NCBI GenBank assembly: GCA_902800435.1
Contig: CADCEQ010000008.1
Span: 18,053-82,052, forward strand
Origin: an uncultured Prevotellaceae bacterium
GTDB taxonomy: Bacteria > Bacteroidota > Bacteroidia > Bacteroidales > Bacteroidaceae
Direction: 5' to 3'
DNA length: 64,000 bases
Shown here: positions 40,305 through 49,503 of the stretch, in pieces
Numbering within the stretch: position 1 is the stretch's first letter
How the letters are laid out: each line of letters opens with the position of its first letter
Translations under genes and position numbers: made by a program
The notes under the pieces: model-generated
Database searches by the model: none
Told to the model about the DNA's origin: nothing
Seen by the model: only the letters and a program-made list of their open reading frames with translations

Positions 40305-42881
40305 ATGAAAAGAATAGTAACTATCGTTGTGTTAATGGCGGCTGTCGTTACGGCCATCGCTCAGACGCTGACCGCCAATGCACCGTCGCACGTCGCCGTA
40401 GGCGAGCAGTTCCGGCTTTCGTACACGGTGAACACTCAGGACGTCAGCGATTTCCGTGTTGGCGACATCCCCGATGCCTTCGAGGTGCTGATGGGCCCCA
40501 GCCGCTCGTCGCAGTCGAGCTTCCAGATTATCAACGGCCACACCAGCCAGTCGTCGTCCATCACGTTCACCTATATCGTCGTGGCCGTCAAGAACGGTAC
40601 GTTCACCATTCCCGCTGCCCATGCCACGGCCGAGGGGAAGAACGTCGCCTCAAGCTCGCTGAAGATTACGGTCTCCGGCCAGGCCCAGGCAGGACAGGGT
40701 GGGGGAGGCCAGCGCCAGCAACAGCAGATGCAGCCGCAGCCCCGTGCCGCCGGCTCGCCCATCTCAGGCTCCGATCTCTTCATCAAGGTCAGCGCCAACA
40801 AGAAACGCGTCTACGAGCAGGAACCCATCCTGCTGACCTATAAGGTGTATACGCTCGTCGACCTGACGCAGCTTGAGGGAAAGATGCCAGAGCTGAACGG
40901 CTTCCACACCCAGGAGGTGCCGCTGCCCCAGCAGAAGAGTTTCAAGATTGAGCAGGTCAACGGTCGTCCCTATCGCACGGTGACGTGGTCGCAGTATGTG
41001 ATGTTCCCGCAGATTACGGGCAAGCTGAAGATTCCCGGCATCACGTTCAATGGCATCGTCATCCAGCAGAACCGCAATATCGACCCCTTCGAGGCCTTCT
41101 TCAACGGCGGCTCCGGCTATGTCGAGGTGAAGAAGCAGATACAGGCTCCCGGCATCGAGATACAGGTTGACCCGCTGCCCCAGCGTCCCGCCAACTTCTC
41201 GGGCGGTGTGGGCCACTTCAACGTCTCTGCCCAGCTGGAAGGCTCTGAGGTAAAGGCCAACGAGCCGGTCAAGATGCGTGTCACCGTCAGCGGCGTGGGC
41301 AACCTGAAGCTCATCAAGCAGCCCGTCGTAGAATTCCCCAAGGACTTCGACAAGTACGATGCCAAGGTGACCGACAAGTCAAAGCTGACGGTCAACGGCG
41401 TCGAGGGCTCTATGATTTACGACTTCCTCGCCGTACCCCGCCATCCAGGCAAGTTCGAGATTCCGCCCGTGGAGTTCACTTACTACGACACGGGCTCGAA
41501 CAGCTACAAGACCGCCAAGACCGAAGCCTTCACGCTTAATGTGCAGAAGGGCGACGGCAGCGCTGCGTCCGTCAGCGACTACACCGGTCAGGAAGACCTG
41601 AAACTGCTGAACAAGGACATCCGCTATATCAAGACAGCCGACAGCGCTGTCAGCGACTCCCTTACCGACACCTTCTTCGGCAGCACGGGCTACTGGACGT
41701 CGTTAGCCGTCCTGGCTCTCATCTTTATCTCGCTGTTCGTCATCTTCCGCCAGCGCGCCATTGCCGGTGCCGACATTGTCGGCCAGCGTGCCGGTCGTGC
41801 CAACAAGGTGGCCACGAAGCGCCTGAAGAAGGCCTCGCGACTGATGAAGGACAACAAGCCCTCAGACTTCTACGACGAGGTGCTGCGCGCTCTCTGGGGC
41901 TACGTCGGCGACAAGCTGAACATCCCCGTTGAGCAGCTCTCGCGCGAGAATATCAGTCAGCAGCTTGACAGCCACAACGTCAGCGCCGACACCATCCAGC
42001 AGTTTATCGGGGCCATCGACGAGTGCGAGTATGCCCGTTATGCCCCAGGCGACCCGACAGGAAATATGAATAAGGTATTCGAAGCCGCCATGACGGCGAT
42101 AACGACTATTGAGAATAACGTCAGGAAGCGCCGTCCGGCCAAGTCGGCTACCCTCTTGCTGCTGGCATTGCTCCTGCCGCTCTCAGCTTCAGCCGTGACT
42201 AAGGCCGAGGCCGACAGCGCCTACGCCCAGGGACACTACCAGCAGGCCGTCAACGACTACGAGGCTCTGCTGAAGCAGGGCGTCAGCAGCGACCTCTACT
42301 ACAACTTGGGCAACGCCTACTACCGTATGGACGAGATGCCGCGTGCCGTCCTCAACTACGAGCGCGCCCTGCTGCTCTCGCCCGGCGACCGCGACGTGCG
42401 CTTCAACCTGCAGATGGCCCGCTCGAAGACCATCGACAAGATTACGCCCGAGTCGGAGATGTTCTTCGTCACTTGGTATCACTCGTTGGTCAACCTGACC
42501 AGCGTCGACGGCTGGGCACGGCTGGCACTTGTCGCCCTGGCACTGGCTATTGTGCTGGCACTGGTCTATCTCTTCGCCTCGCCCGTTTGGCTGCGCAAGT
42601 TGGGCTTCTTCGGCGCCCTCTTCCTGTTGGTGTTCTTCGTCTGCTCCAACTTCTTTGCCTATGCCCAGAAGCAGAGCCTCACCAACCGTAGCGGTGCCAT
42701 CATCATGGCGCCCGCAGCAACCGTCAAGAGTACGCCAGCCAAGCAGGGCACCGACCTCTTCATCCTCCACGAGGGTACGAAGGTCGATATTACCGACGGC
42801 ACCATGCGCCAGTGGAAGCGCATCCGCGTGGCCGACGGCAAGGAGGGCTGGATAGAAAGCTCACAGATGGAAATCATTTAA
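40305..42881 (+). CDS. batD: BatD-BatE fusion: BatD beta domains plus TPR and SH3-like end
   Basis: 858 aa. Signal peptide (1-19); BatD repeats of beta sandwich type ('HVAVGEQFRLSYTVNT', 'NKKRVYEQEPILLTYKVYT', 'SEVKANEPVKMRVTVSGVGN'), with a Gln/Gly-rich loop (125-148); a membrane helix (about 463-482); a helical cytoplasmic part. A second signal-like segment ('SATLLLLALLLPLSASA', about 610-628) begins the BatE half, with TPRs ('SDLYYNLGNAYYRMDEMPRAVLNYERALLL'), two more membrane helices and a bacterial SH3-like end ('GTKVDITDGTMRQWKRIRVADGKEGWI'). Fusion parallels the preceding batB-batC gene. Confidence 0.9.
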   Translation: MKRIVTIVVLMAAVVTAIAQTLTANAPSHVAVGEQFRLSYTVNTQDVSDFRVGDIPDAFEVLMGPSRSSQSSFQIINGHTSQSSSITFTYIVVAVKNGTFTIPAAHATAEGKNVASSSLKITVSGQAQAGQGGGGQRQQQQMQPQPRAAGSPISGSDLFIKVSANKKRVYEQEPILLTYKVYTLVDLTQLEGKMPELNGFHTQEVPLPQQKSFKIEQVNGRPYRTVTWSQYVMFPQITGKLKIPGITFNGIVIQQNRNIDPFEAFFNGGSGYVEVKKQIQAPGIEIQVDPLPQRPANFSGGVGHFNVSAQLEGSEVKANEPVKMRVTVSGVGNLKLIKQPVVEFPKDFDKYDAKVTDKSKLTVNGVEGSMIYDFLAVPRHPGKFEIPPVEFTYYDTGSNSYKTAKTEAFTLNVQKGDGSAASVSDYTGQEDLKLLNKDIRYIKTADSAVSDSLTDTFFGSTGYWTSLAVLALIFISLFVIFRQRAIAGADIVGQRAGRANKVATKRLKKASRLMKDNKPSDFYDEVLRALWGYVGDKLNIPVEQLSRENISQQLDSHNVSADTIQQFIGAIDECEYARYAPGDPTGNMNKVFEAAMTAITTIENNVRKRRPAKSATLLLLALLLPLSASAVTKAEADSAYAQGHYQQAVNDYEALLKQGVSSDLYYNLGNAYYRMDEMPRAVLNYERALLLSPGDRDVRFNLQMARSKTIDKITPESEMFFVTWYHSLVNLTSVDGWARLALVALALAIVLALVYLFASPVWLRKLGFFGALFLLVFFVCSNFFAYAQKQSLTNRSGAIIMAPAATVKSTPAKQGTDLFILHEGTKVDITDGTMRQWKRIRVADGKEGWIESSQMEII

Positions 42882-42886
42882 GCAGT

Positions 42887-43588
42887 ATGCTGGAACAACT
42901 GATTGACTTCGACCGATGGCTGCTTTTGGCCGTGAACGGCAGCGACTCGCTCTACTTCGACGGAGTAGTGCGCACGCTGACGACGGCTGCCACGTGGATA
43001 CCGCTCTACATAGCGCTGTTCTATCTGGTCATGAAGAACAACAACTCGATGCGCAAGATACTGACCATCGTCCTCTGTGCCGGCCTGTGCTACCTCTTGG
43101 CCGGTGCTGTCGACGACGGCATCGTCAAACCGCTCGTTGCCCGCTGGCGGCCTACCCACGACCCCGTTATCGGTTGGCAGGTCGATGTGGTCGACGGCTA
43201 TCGTGGCGGCCGTTACGGATTCTTCTCGGCCCACGCCTGCAACACGTTCAGCCTGGCTGTCTTCTTCAGTCTGCTGGTGCGCAGCCGTGTGCTGACGGTT
43301 GCCCTCGTGCTGTGGTCGCTCGTCAACTGCTGGACGCGTCTTTATCTGGGCGTACACTTCCCTGGCGACATCCTTGTGGGCGTGCTATGGGGTGCGGTCG
43401 TCGGAACAGCCGTCTATTTCTTGTTTATGCGTATGGAGCGCCGCTTCTCAAACGGCATGAAGTTCATTTCGTCTCAATACACTTCTGCAGGCTATCAGTA
43501 TGTTGATGTCGACGTGGTCGTTTCCGTGCTGGTGTTCACGTTTGTCTATGCCCTGCTCCGCGGCTGTCTGATGCTTTATAGCCAGTAA
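42887..43588 (+). CDS. PAP2-superfamily membrane phosphatase
   Basis: 233 aa from the ATG at 42887, 5 nt after the bat operon's last stop. The three phosphatase motifs are visible: 'KPLVARWRP' (KxxxxxxRP), 'FFSAHACNTF' (variant of PSGH) and 'TRLYLGVHFPGDILVG' (SRxxxxxHxxxD). About five membrane helices. Likely acts on undecaprenyl diphosphate, lipid A or another lipid phosphate in the inner membrane. Substrate cannot be told from sequence. Confidence 0.88.
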   Translation: MLEQLIDFDRWLLLAVNGSDSLYFDGVVRTLTTAATWIPLYIALFYLVMKNNNSMRKILTIVLCAGLCYLLAGAVDDGIVKPLVARWRPTHDPVIGWQVDVVDGYRGGRYGFFSAHACNTFSLAVFFSLLVRSRVLTVALVLWSLVNCWTRLYLGVHFPGDILVGVLWGAVVGTAVYFLFMRMERRFSNGMKFISSQYTSAGYQYVDVDVVVSVLVFTFVYALLRGCLMLYSQ

Positions 43589-43603
43589 ATGGTTTAGAGA
43601 AAG

Positions 43604-44857
43604 ATGAATACAAAGGAAATCCAAATCAGCGATTATAATTACCCGCTCCCCGACGAGCGAATTGCCAAGTACCCGTTGGCCCGCCGCGACCAGTCGAAAC
43701 TGCTGGTCTACGACAAGGGCGAGGTCAGCGACGACGTGTTCTGCAACCTGCCCCAGCACTTGCCTCATGGTGCCCTGATGGTGTTCAACAACACCCGCGT
43801 CATTCAGGCGCGTATGCACTTCCGCAAGTCGACTGGCGCGCTCATCGAGATGTTCCTGCTCGAACCGGCCCAGCCTGCCGACTACGAGCAGATGTTCCAG
43901 ACGCGCGAAAGCTGCCAGTGGCTCTGCCTCGTCGGCAACCTGAAGAAGTGGAAGGAGGGCACCCTGGTGCGCGAATTGGAAATCAAGGGTGAGCATATAG
44001 AAATCCGTGCAATGCGCAAGGGTGAGGCCGGCACGAGCCATTTAGTTGTGTTCGAGTGGGACAACAGTTCGGTATCGTTCGCCGAGATTCTCGATGCCGT
44101 AGGCGAACTGCCCATTCCGCCCTACCTGAACCGCGACACCGAGGAGAGCGACAAGACCACCTACCAGACCGTCTACTCCAAGATCAAGGGCAGCGTGGCG
44201 GCACCCACCGCCGGACTCCACTTCACGCCCGAGGTGCTGAGCGCCCTCGACGCTCATGGCATCGACCGCGAGGAGGTGACGCTCCACGTCGGAGCCGGCA
44301 CGTTCAAGCCCGTGAAGTCTGCCGACATCGGCCACCACGAAATGCACACCGAGTACATTGCCGTCCACCGCCGTACACTCGAAAAACTGCTGGCTCACGA
44401 CTGTCAGGCCATTGCCGTCGGCACCACCAGCGTCCGCACGCTCGAGAGCCTCTACTACATGGGGCTGAAAGTGCTTAGCAATCCCGATATCAGCGAAGAG
44501 GAACTGCACGTCAGCCAGTGGGAACCGTATGAAGACCCCCCATCCCCCCTGTTTAGGGGGGCACCAAGCTCTCCCCCTAAACAGGGGGAGGTGGAGAGGG
44601 TCTTGCAGGCCCTGCTCGACTGGATGGACCGCCGCCAGCTCACCGTGCTCCACTCAAGCACGCAGATCATCATAGCCCCGGGCTACGACTATAAGATTGT
44701 GCGCATGCTGGTGACCAACTTCCACCAGCCGCAGTCGACGCTGCTCTTGCTGGTCAGCGCCTTCGTTCATGGCGACTGGCACCGCATCTACGACTACGCC
44801 CTCGCCCACGACTTCCGTTTCCTGAGCTACGGCGACTCGTCGCTGCTTATGCCGTAG
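43604..44857 (+). CDS. queA: S-adenosylmethionine:tRNA ribosyltransferase-isomerase QueA
   Basis: 417 aa, long for QueA (E. coli 356). Motifs: 'YNYPLPDERIAKYPLARRDQSKLLVYD', 'FNNTRVIQARM', 'GSVAAPTAGLHFT', 'LHVGAGTFKPV', 'TNFHQPQSTLLLLVSAF'. It builds epoxyqueuosine on tRNA from preQ1 and SAM. Between 'VSQWEPYE' and 'QALLDWMDRR' there is a 23-codon segment (encoded at 44534-44602) made of a palindromic repeat, probably an exposed loop. The frame is kept. It is tail-to-tail with kdsB, overlapping 11 bp. Confidence 0.94.
   Translation: MNTKEIQISDYNYPLPDERIAKYPLARRDQSKLLVYDKGEVSDDVFCNLPQHLPHGALMVFNNTRVIQARMHFRKSTGALIEMFLLEPAQPADYEQMFQTRESCQWLCLVGNLKKWKEGTLVRELEIKGEHIEIRAMRKGEAGTSHLVVFEWDNSSVSFAEILDAVGELPIPPYLNRDTEESDKTTYQTVYSKIKGSVAAPTAGLHFTPEVLSALDAHGIDREEVTLHVGAGTFKPVKSADIGHHEMHTEYIAVHRRTLEKLLAHDCQAIAVGTTSVRTLESLYYMGLKVLSNPDISEEELHVSQWEPYEDPPSPLFRGAPSSPPKQGEVERVLQALLDWMDRRQLTVLHSSTQIIIAPGYDYKIVRMLVTNFHQPQSTLLLLVSAFVHGDWHRIYDYALAHDFRFLSYGDSSLLMP
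44534..44602. repeat. 69-bp palindromic repeat inserted in frame in queA
   Basis: Ends GACCC and GGGTC; inside it are two palindromes, CCCCCCTGTTTAGGGGGG (44544-44561) and CCCCCTAAACAGGGGG (44573-44588), which are also complements of one another. The length is a multiple of three and adds 23 residues to QueA. Intergenic relatives with CCTCCCCTGA-TCAGGGGAGG lie at 53750-53866. Confidence 0.8.
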
Positions 44858-45587
44858 CCAGGAAAGCCTCTGCCCGCTCAAGGTCGCCGGGTGTGTCGAT
44901 GCCGACGGTCTCGACGTCGGTCTCTCCCACGCGTATGCGATAACCGTTCTGAAGCCAGCGCAGCTGCTCCAGGCTCTCGGCCTTTTCAAGCGGGCTCTGG
45001 GGCAGACGGGTAATTTCGGCCAGCACCTCGCGACGGTAGGCATAGATGCCCAAGTGCTTGAGGAACGGGAAGTGCTCGAGCCACAGCTCCTGCTCGACGC
45101 CCCTGATGAATGGGATGGGCGAGCGGCTGAAGTAGAGTGCGAATCCCCTTGTGTCGCAGACAATCTTCGGCGAGTTAGGGTTCATGACGGTCTCCGGCGT
45201 CTCAAAGCGCTTGCCCAGCGTGCCTATCTGCGTCTGCGGGTCGTCAAAGAGGTGGCAGAGCGTCTCAATCTGTGAGGGCTGGACGAAGGGCTCGTCGCCC
45301 TGAATGTTGATGATGACGTCGGCATCGGTGCCAATCGTCGTGGCGGCCTCCTCAATGCGGTCGGTGCCGCTCTTATGGTCGGCTCTCGTCATGACGGCCC
45401 GGCCTCCAAAGGCCTCGACGGCCTTGAAGATGCGCTCGTCGTCGGTGGCCACATAGGCCTCGCCGAGAACGCTTGTGGCCTGTTCGTAAACTCTCTGAAT
45501 GACGGGCTTGCCGCCGAGCATGGCCAGGGGCTTTCCCGGGAACCGCGTCGAGGCATAGCGTGCAGGGATAATAGCTGTGAATTTCAT
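44847..45587 (-). CDS. kdsB: CMP-Kdo synthetase KdsB
   Basis: 246 aa starting at the ATG 45587 (MKFTAIIPARYASTRFPGKPL); the longer frame adds 71 unlikely residues past the promoter. Other motifs: 'ATDDERIF', 'GTDRIEEA', 'IINIQGDEPF', 'YFSRSPIPF', 'LEQLRWLQNGY'. It activates Kdo with CTP for lipopolysaccharide core synthesis. Single gene between convergent queA and divergent MORN gene. A -7 box TATCTTTG (45609-45616, minus) lies 22 nt upstream. Confidence 0.95.
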   Translation of the reverse strand: MKFTAIIPARYASTRFPGKPLAMLGGKPVIQRVYEQATSVLGEAYVATDDERIFKAVEAFGGRAVMTRADHKSGTDRIEEAATTIGTDADVIINIQGDEPFVQPSQIETLCHLFDDPQTQIGTLGKRFETPETVMNPNSPKIVCDTRGFALYFSRSPIPFIRGVEQELWLEHFPFLKHLGIYAYRREVLAEITRLPQSPLEKAESLEQLRWLQNGYRIRVGETDVETVGIDTPGDLERAEAFLATA

Positions 45588-45656
45588 TGTCTGAACATTA
45601 ATTTTCTGCAAAGATACGAAATAAATGTCAGAGAATCCGTTAAAAAATGCTATCTT

Positions 45657-45688
45657 TTTGGAAGTATATGGTTTTTTTACTAATTTTG
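45657..45688 (+). promoter_or_regulatory. Promoter of the MORN-repeat/glgB/fabD gene set
   Basis: TTTG (45657-45660), 20-bp spacer, TAATTTTG (45681-45688), then ATG at 45712. Together with the minus-strand box at 45609-45616 it makes a divergent promoter region with kdsB. Confidence 0.7.
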
Positions 45689-45711
45689 GGCATTGAAATT
45701 TGAATTTACGT

Positions 45712-46830
45712 ATGAAAAGATATATCTCCACTATATTTATAGCGGCACTTCCCTTGTGGATTAGTGCCCAGAAAATCACGCTCGGTTCGACCACTACCAA
45801 GGACGGTGGCGACTATCAGGGCGAGATGGTTGCCGGCAAGCCGCAGGGCAAGGGCAAGGCTACATATAAGAACGGTAACGTCTACGAAGGCGAGTACGAC
45901 AAGGGCCGCCGTCAGGGCTATGGCGTCTACACCTTCAACGACGGCGAGAAGTACGAGGGTGAGTGGTTCCAGGACCAGCAGCACGGCAAGGGCATCTACT
46001 ACTTTGCCAACAACAACCGCTACGACGGACTCTGGTTCCGCGACTATCAGCAGGGCCACGGCGTGATGTACTACTACAACGGCGACAAGTACGACGGCGA
46101 GTGGAAGTACGACAAGCGCGACGGTAAGGGCACCTACACCTTTGCCAGCGGCGCCTACTACACAGGCGACTGGAAGGACGACCAGAAGACGGGCACGGGC
46201 TTCTACGACTGGGGCGACGGCTCCACCTACGACGGCCAGTGGCAGAACAACATGCGTCAGGGGAAGGGCACCTACCGATTCTCCGACGGCGACGTCTACA
46301 TAGGCCAGTGGTCGAAGGACGTGCAGAACGGCAAGGGCATCTACCACTTCCAGAACGGCGACGTCTACGAAGGCGACTACCAGGCTGGCAAGCGTCACGG
46401 CACGGGCGTCTTCACCTACGCCAACGGCGACAAGTACACGGGCCAGTTCTCGGGTGGCGACAAGCAGGGCACGGGCACGCTCGTCTGGAGCAACGGCAAC
46501 ATCTACGTCGGTCAGTGGCACGCTGACAAGCCCAACGGTCGCGGCAAGCTGACGATGAAGAACGGCGACGTCTACGAGGGCCAGTTCCATAACGGCAAGA
46601 TTGAGGGCGAGGGCATTGCCCGCTTCTCCGACGGCTCCAAGTTCAAGGGCACGTTCAAGAACGGCAAGCGCAACGGCAAGGCCATCGAGGAAGACAAGGA
46701 CGGCAAGCGCTTCGAGGGCAGCTACGTCGACGACCTTCGCGACGGCCGATTTGTCGAGAAAGACCGCAACGGCAACATCGTCGCCGAGGGCAACTACGTG
46801 CGCGGACATAGGCAGGCAGTTAACAATTAA
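45712..46830 (+). CDS. Exported MORN-repeat protein
   Basis: 372 aa with a signal peptide (1-20, ending LPLWISAQ). About thirteen MORN repeats of 23 residues follow ('YEGEWFQDQQHGKGIYYF', 'YDGEWKYDKRDGKGTYTF' and so on), covering most of the chain. MORN repeats form extended beta structures; the exported form probably lies in the periplasm or on the surface. The start at 45712 is preferred over TTG at 45700. High repeat identity at DNA level makes length changes by recombination likely. Confidence 0.88.
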   Translation: MKRYISTIFIAALPLWISAQKITLGSTTTKDGGDYQGEMVAGKPQGKGKATYKNGNVYEGEYDKGRRQGYGVYTFNDGEKYEGEWFQDQQHGKGIYYFANNNRYDGLWFRDYQQGHGVMYYYNGDKYDGEWKYDKRDGKGTYTFASGAYYTGDWKDDQKTGTGFYDWGDGSTYDGQWQNNMRQGKGTYRFSDGDVYIGQWSKDVQNGKGIYHFQNGDVYEGDYQAGKRHGTGVFTYANGDKYTGQFSGGDKQGTGTLVWSNGNIYVGQWHADKPNGRGKLTMKNGDVYEGQFHNGKIEGEGIARFSDGSKFKGTFKNGKRNGKAIEEDKDGKRFEGSYVDDLRDGRFVEKDRNGNIVAEGNYVRGHRQAVNN

Positions 46831-46842
46831 ACGCTATACATT

Positions 46843-47289
46843 ATGATTATCGACACACTTGACAATCTGGGCAAGTACGTGGGGCTGAACCCGCTGTTTG
46901 CCGACGTTATGGAATTTCTGAAACAGAATGACCTGAGCACTATGGACGAGGGCAAGCACCCTATCAAGGGCGCCGACCTCTTTGTAAACATTCAGATGGC
47001 CAAGGGCCGCAGTCGTGAGGCTGCCGTGCTCGAGTCGCACGTCAGGATGATTGACATCCAGCTTCCCCTCGACGCCGACGAGACCTTCGGCTACTCGCCC
47101 GTCTGCGACCTGCCCGACTATGAGTACAACCCTGAGAAGGACATGACCAAGTACGGCGACACCCCGTCGCAGACCTACGTCACCGTGAAGCCCGGCCAGA
47201 TGGCCATCTTCTTCCCCCAGGACGGCCACGCCCCCTGCATCAGCGAAAAAGAAGTTATCAAGAAAGCGATATTTAAAGTAAAGGCTTAA
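46843..47289 (+). CDS. YhcH/YjgK/YiaL-family protein
   Basis: 148 aa. 'LFVNIQMAKGRSREAAVLESHVRMIDIQLPLDADETFGY' and 'GQMAIFFPQDGHAPCI' with metal-binding His and Glu are the cupin-like YhcH signature. Relatives act on sugars such as N-glycolylneuraminate or are linked to beta-galactosidase; the substrate here is unknown. 12 nt after the MORN gene. Confidence 0.88.
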   Translation: MIIDTLDNLGKYVGLNPLFADVMEFLKQNDLSTMDEGKHPIKGADLFVNIQMAKGRSREAAVLESHVRMIDIQLPLDADETFGYSPVCDLPDYEYNPEKDMTKYGDTPSQTYVTVKPGQMAIFFPQDGHAPCISEKEVIKKAIFKVKA

Positions 47290-47294
47290 TCATT

Positions 47295-49388
47295 ATGGCA
47301 ACTACGAAGAAAACTACGACAACAAAGAAACCCGCCGCCAAGAAGACGACGGCCAAGAAACCTGTAGAGAAGAAACAGCCACAGCATATCGGGCTCGTTG
47401 AGCACGACTCCTGGCTCGAACCCTTTGAGGGCGCCATCCGCGGGCGCCACGACCACGCTCTGTGGAAGTTAGGACAGCTTACGCAGAACGGCAAGAGGAC
47501 GCTCTCCGACTTTGCCACCGGCCACCTCTACTACGGCCTCCACAAGCTGGCCAAGGGCTGGGTGTTCCGTGAGTGGGCACCCAACGCCACCGAGATCTAC
47601 CTCATCGGCGACTTCAACAACTGGCAGGAGACCGACAAGTATAAGTGCAAGCGCATTGAGGGTACCGGCAACTGGGAGCTCAAGCTCTCGGAGAAAGCCT
47701 TGAAGCACGGCCAGCTCTACAAGATGAAAGTCAAGTGGAACGGTGGCGAGGGCGAGCGCATTCCCGCCTGGTGCCGCCGCGTGGTCCAGGACGATCAGAC
47801 CAAGATATTCTCAGCCCAGGTGTGGAACCCCGAAACACCCTACGTCTGGAAGAAAAAGAAGTTCAAGCCCAACACCGCCCCGCTGCTCATCTACGAGTGC
47901 CACGTCGGCATGGGCCAGGACGCCGAGAAGGTGGGCACCTACGCCGAGTTCCGCGACAACGTGCTGCCGCGCGTCATCAAGGACGGCTACAACTGCATCC
48001 AGGTAATGGCCATCCAGGAGCATCCCTACTACGGCTCCTTCGGCTACCACGTCTCCAGCTTCTTCGCTCCCAGCAGTCGCTTCGGCACGCCCGAGGAGCT
48101 GAAGTCGCTCATCGATACCGCCCATAAGAACGGCATTGCCGTCATCATGGACATCGTCCACAGCCACGCCGTGAAGAACGAGGTAGAGGGTCTGGGCAAT
48201 CTCTGCGGCGACCCCAACCAGTTCTTCTATCCCGGCGACCGCCACGAGCACCCCGCCTGGGATTCGCTCTGCTTCGACTACGGCAAGGACGAGGTGATGC
48301 ACTTCCTGCTCTCCAACTGCAAGTACTGGCTCGAGGAGTTCAAGTTCGACGGCTTCCGCTTCGACGGCGTTACCTCCATGCTCTACTACTCGCACGGACT
48401 GGGCGAGGCCTTCGGCGGCTACGGCGACTACTTCAACGGCCATGAGGACGACAACGCCATCTGCTACCTGACGCTCGCCAACAAGCTCATCCACGAGGTC
48501 AACCCCAACGCCATCACCATTGCCGAGGAGGTGTCGGGCATGCCCGGACTGGCAGCCAAGTTCGAGGACGGCGGCTACGGCTTTGACTACCGCATGGCCA
48601 TGAACATTCCCGACTACTGGATAAAGACTATAAAAGAGGTACGCGACGAGGACATCAACGTGACCAGCATCTTCTGGGAGGTGCGCAACCGCCGTCCCGA
48701 CGAGAAGACCATCTCCTACTGCGAGAGCCACGACCAGGCACTGGTGGGCGACAAGACCATCATCTTCCGCCTCATCGACGCCGACATGTACTGGCACTTC
48801 GCCAAGAAGGACGTCAACGACCTGGCCCAGCGCGGCATTGCCCTCCACAAGATGATTCGCCTCGTCACCGCAGGCTGCATCAACGGCGGCTACCTCAACT
48901 TCATGGGTAACGAGTTCGGACATCCTGAGTGGATTGACTTCCCACGCGAGGGCAACGGCTGGAGCTACAAGTACGCTCGCCGCCAGTGGAACCTCGTCGA
49001 CAACAAGGACCTGTGCTACCACTGGCTCGGCGACTTCGACCGCCGTATGCTCGAGGTTATCAAGAGCCAGAAGAACTTCCAGGCTACGCCCGTCACCGAG
49101 ATATGGCACGACGAGGGCGACAAGGTGCTCTGCTTCATGCGCGGCGACCTCGTCTTCGTCTTCAACTTCTCGCCCGACCGCAGCTACACCGACTACGGCT
49201 TCCTCGTGCCCACAGGCTCCTACGACGTGGTGCTCAACACCGACTCGAAGGACTTCGGCGGCAACGGCTTTGCCGACGACTCGGTGACCCACCTAACCAA
49301 CTACGACCCCCTCTACGTGCAGGACAAGAAGGAGTGGCTCAAGCTCTACATCCCAGCACGCTCGGCCGTTGTTCTGAAGAAGAATTGA
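47295..49388 (+). CDS. glgB: 1,4-alpha-glucan branching enzyme
   Basis: 697 aa. A Lys/Thr/Ala-rich tail (1-33) precedes a CBM48 domain ('WVFREWAPNATEIYLIGDFNNW') and the GH13 barrel: 'DIVHSHAV', 'GFRFDGVTSM' with the nucleophile Asp, 'IAEEVSGMPG' with the acid/base Glu, 'YCESHDQ'. Closer in look to the eukaryote-like short branching enzymes than to E. coli GlgB. Makes alpha-1,6 branches in glycogen. The basic N-tail is unusual. The stop at 49386 is followed at once by 24-bp tandem repeats. Confidence 0.95.
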   Translation: MATTKKTTTTKKPAAKKTTAKKPVEKKQPQHIGLVEHDSWLEPFEGAIRGRHDHALWKLGQLTQNGKRTLSDFATGHLYYGLHKLAKGWVFREWAPNATEIYLIGDFNNWQETDKYKCKRIEGTGNWELKLSEKALKHGQLYKMKVKWNGGEGERIPAWCRRVVQDDQTKIFSAQVWNPETPYVWKKKKFKPNTAPLLIYECHVGMGQDAEKVGTYAEFRDNVLPRVIKDGYNCIQVMAIQEHPYYGSFGYHVSSFFAPSSRFGTPEELKSLIDTAHKNGIAVIMDIVHSHAVKNEVEGLGNLCGDPNQFFYPGDRHEHPAWDSLCFDYGKDEVMHFLLSNCKYWLEEFKFDGFRFDGVTSMLYYSHGLGEAFGGYGDYFNGHEDDNAICYLTLANKLIHEVNPNAITIAEEVSGMPGLAAKFEDGGYGFDYRMAMNIPDYWIKTIKEVRDEDINVTSIFWEVRNRRPDEKTISYCESHDQALVGDKTIIFRLIDADMYWHFAKKDVNDLAQRGIALHKMIRLVTAGCINGGYLNFMGNEFGHPEWIDFPREGNGWSYKYARRQWNLVDNKDLCYHWLGDFDRRMLEVIKSQKNFQATPVTEIWHDEGDKVLCFMRGDLVFVFNFSPDRSYTDYGFLVPTGSYDVVLNTDSKDFGGNGFADDSVTHLTNYDPLYVQDKKEWLKLYIPARSAVVLKKN

Positions 49389-49389
49389 A

Positions 49390-49491
49390 GAATTCTAAAA
49401 TTGAAGAATTGAAGAATTCAAAAATTGAAGAATTGAAGAATTCAAAAATTGAAGAATTGAAGAATTCAAAAATTGAAGAATTGAAGAATTC
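49390..49491. repeat. 24-bp tandem repeat between glgB and the next gene
   Basis: GAATTC recurs at 49390, 49414, 49438, 49462 and 49486, exactly 24 bp apart; the unit is GAATTCAAAAATTGAAGAATTGAA. About 4.3 copies. The repeat grew from the last codons of glgB (AAG AAT TGA) and fills the intercistronic gap. Confidence 0.9.
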
Positions 49492-49503
49492 AAAAGGATT
49501 GAA

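Noticed and set aside
45706..46809. 367-aa minus-strand open frame across the MORN gene
   Set aside because: Repeat-driven shadow; the plus frame has a signal peptide, a promoter and regular MORN repeats.
47811..49292. 493-aa minus-strand open frame across glgB
   Set aside because: Val/Ala-rich shadow of a gene with all GH13 catalytic motifs.
49390..49491. CRISPR-like array after glgB
   Set aside because: Head-to-tail 24-bp tandem repeat without unique spacers.
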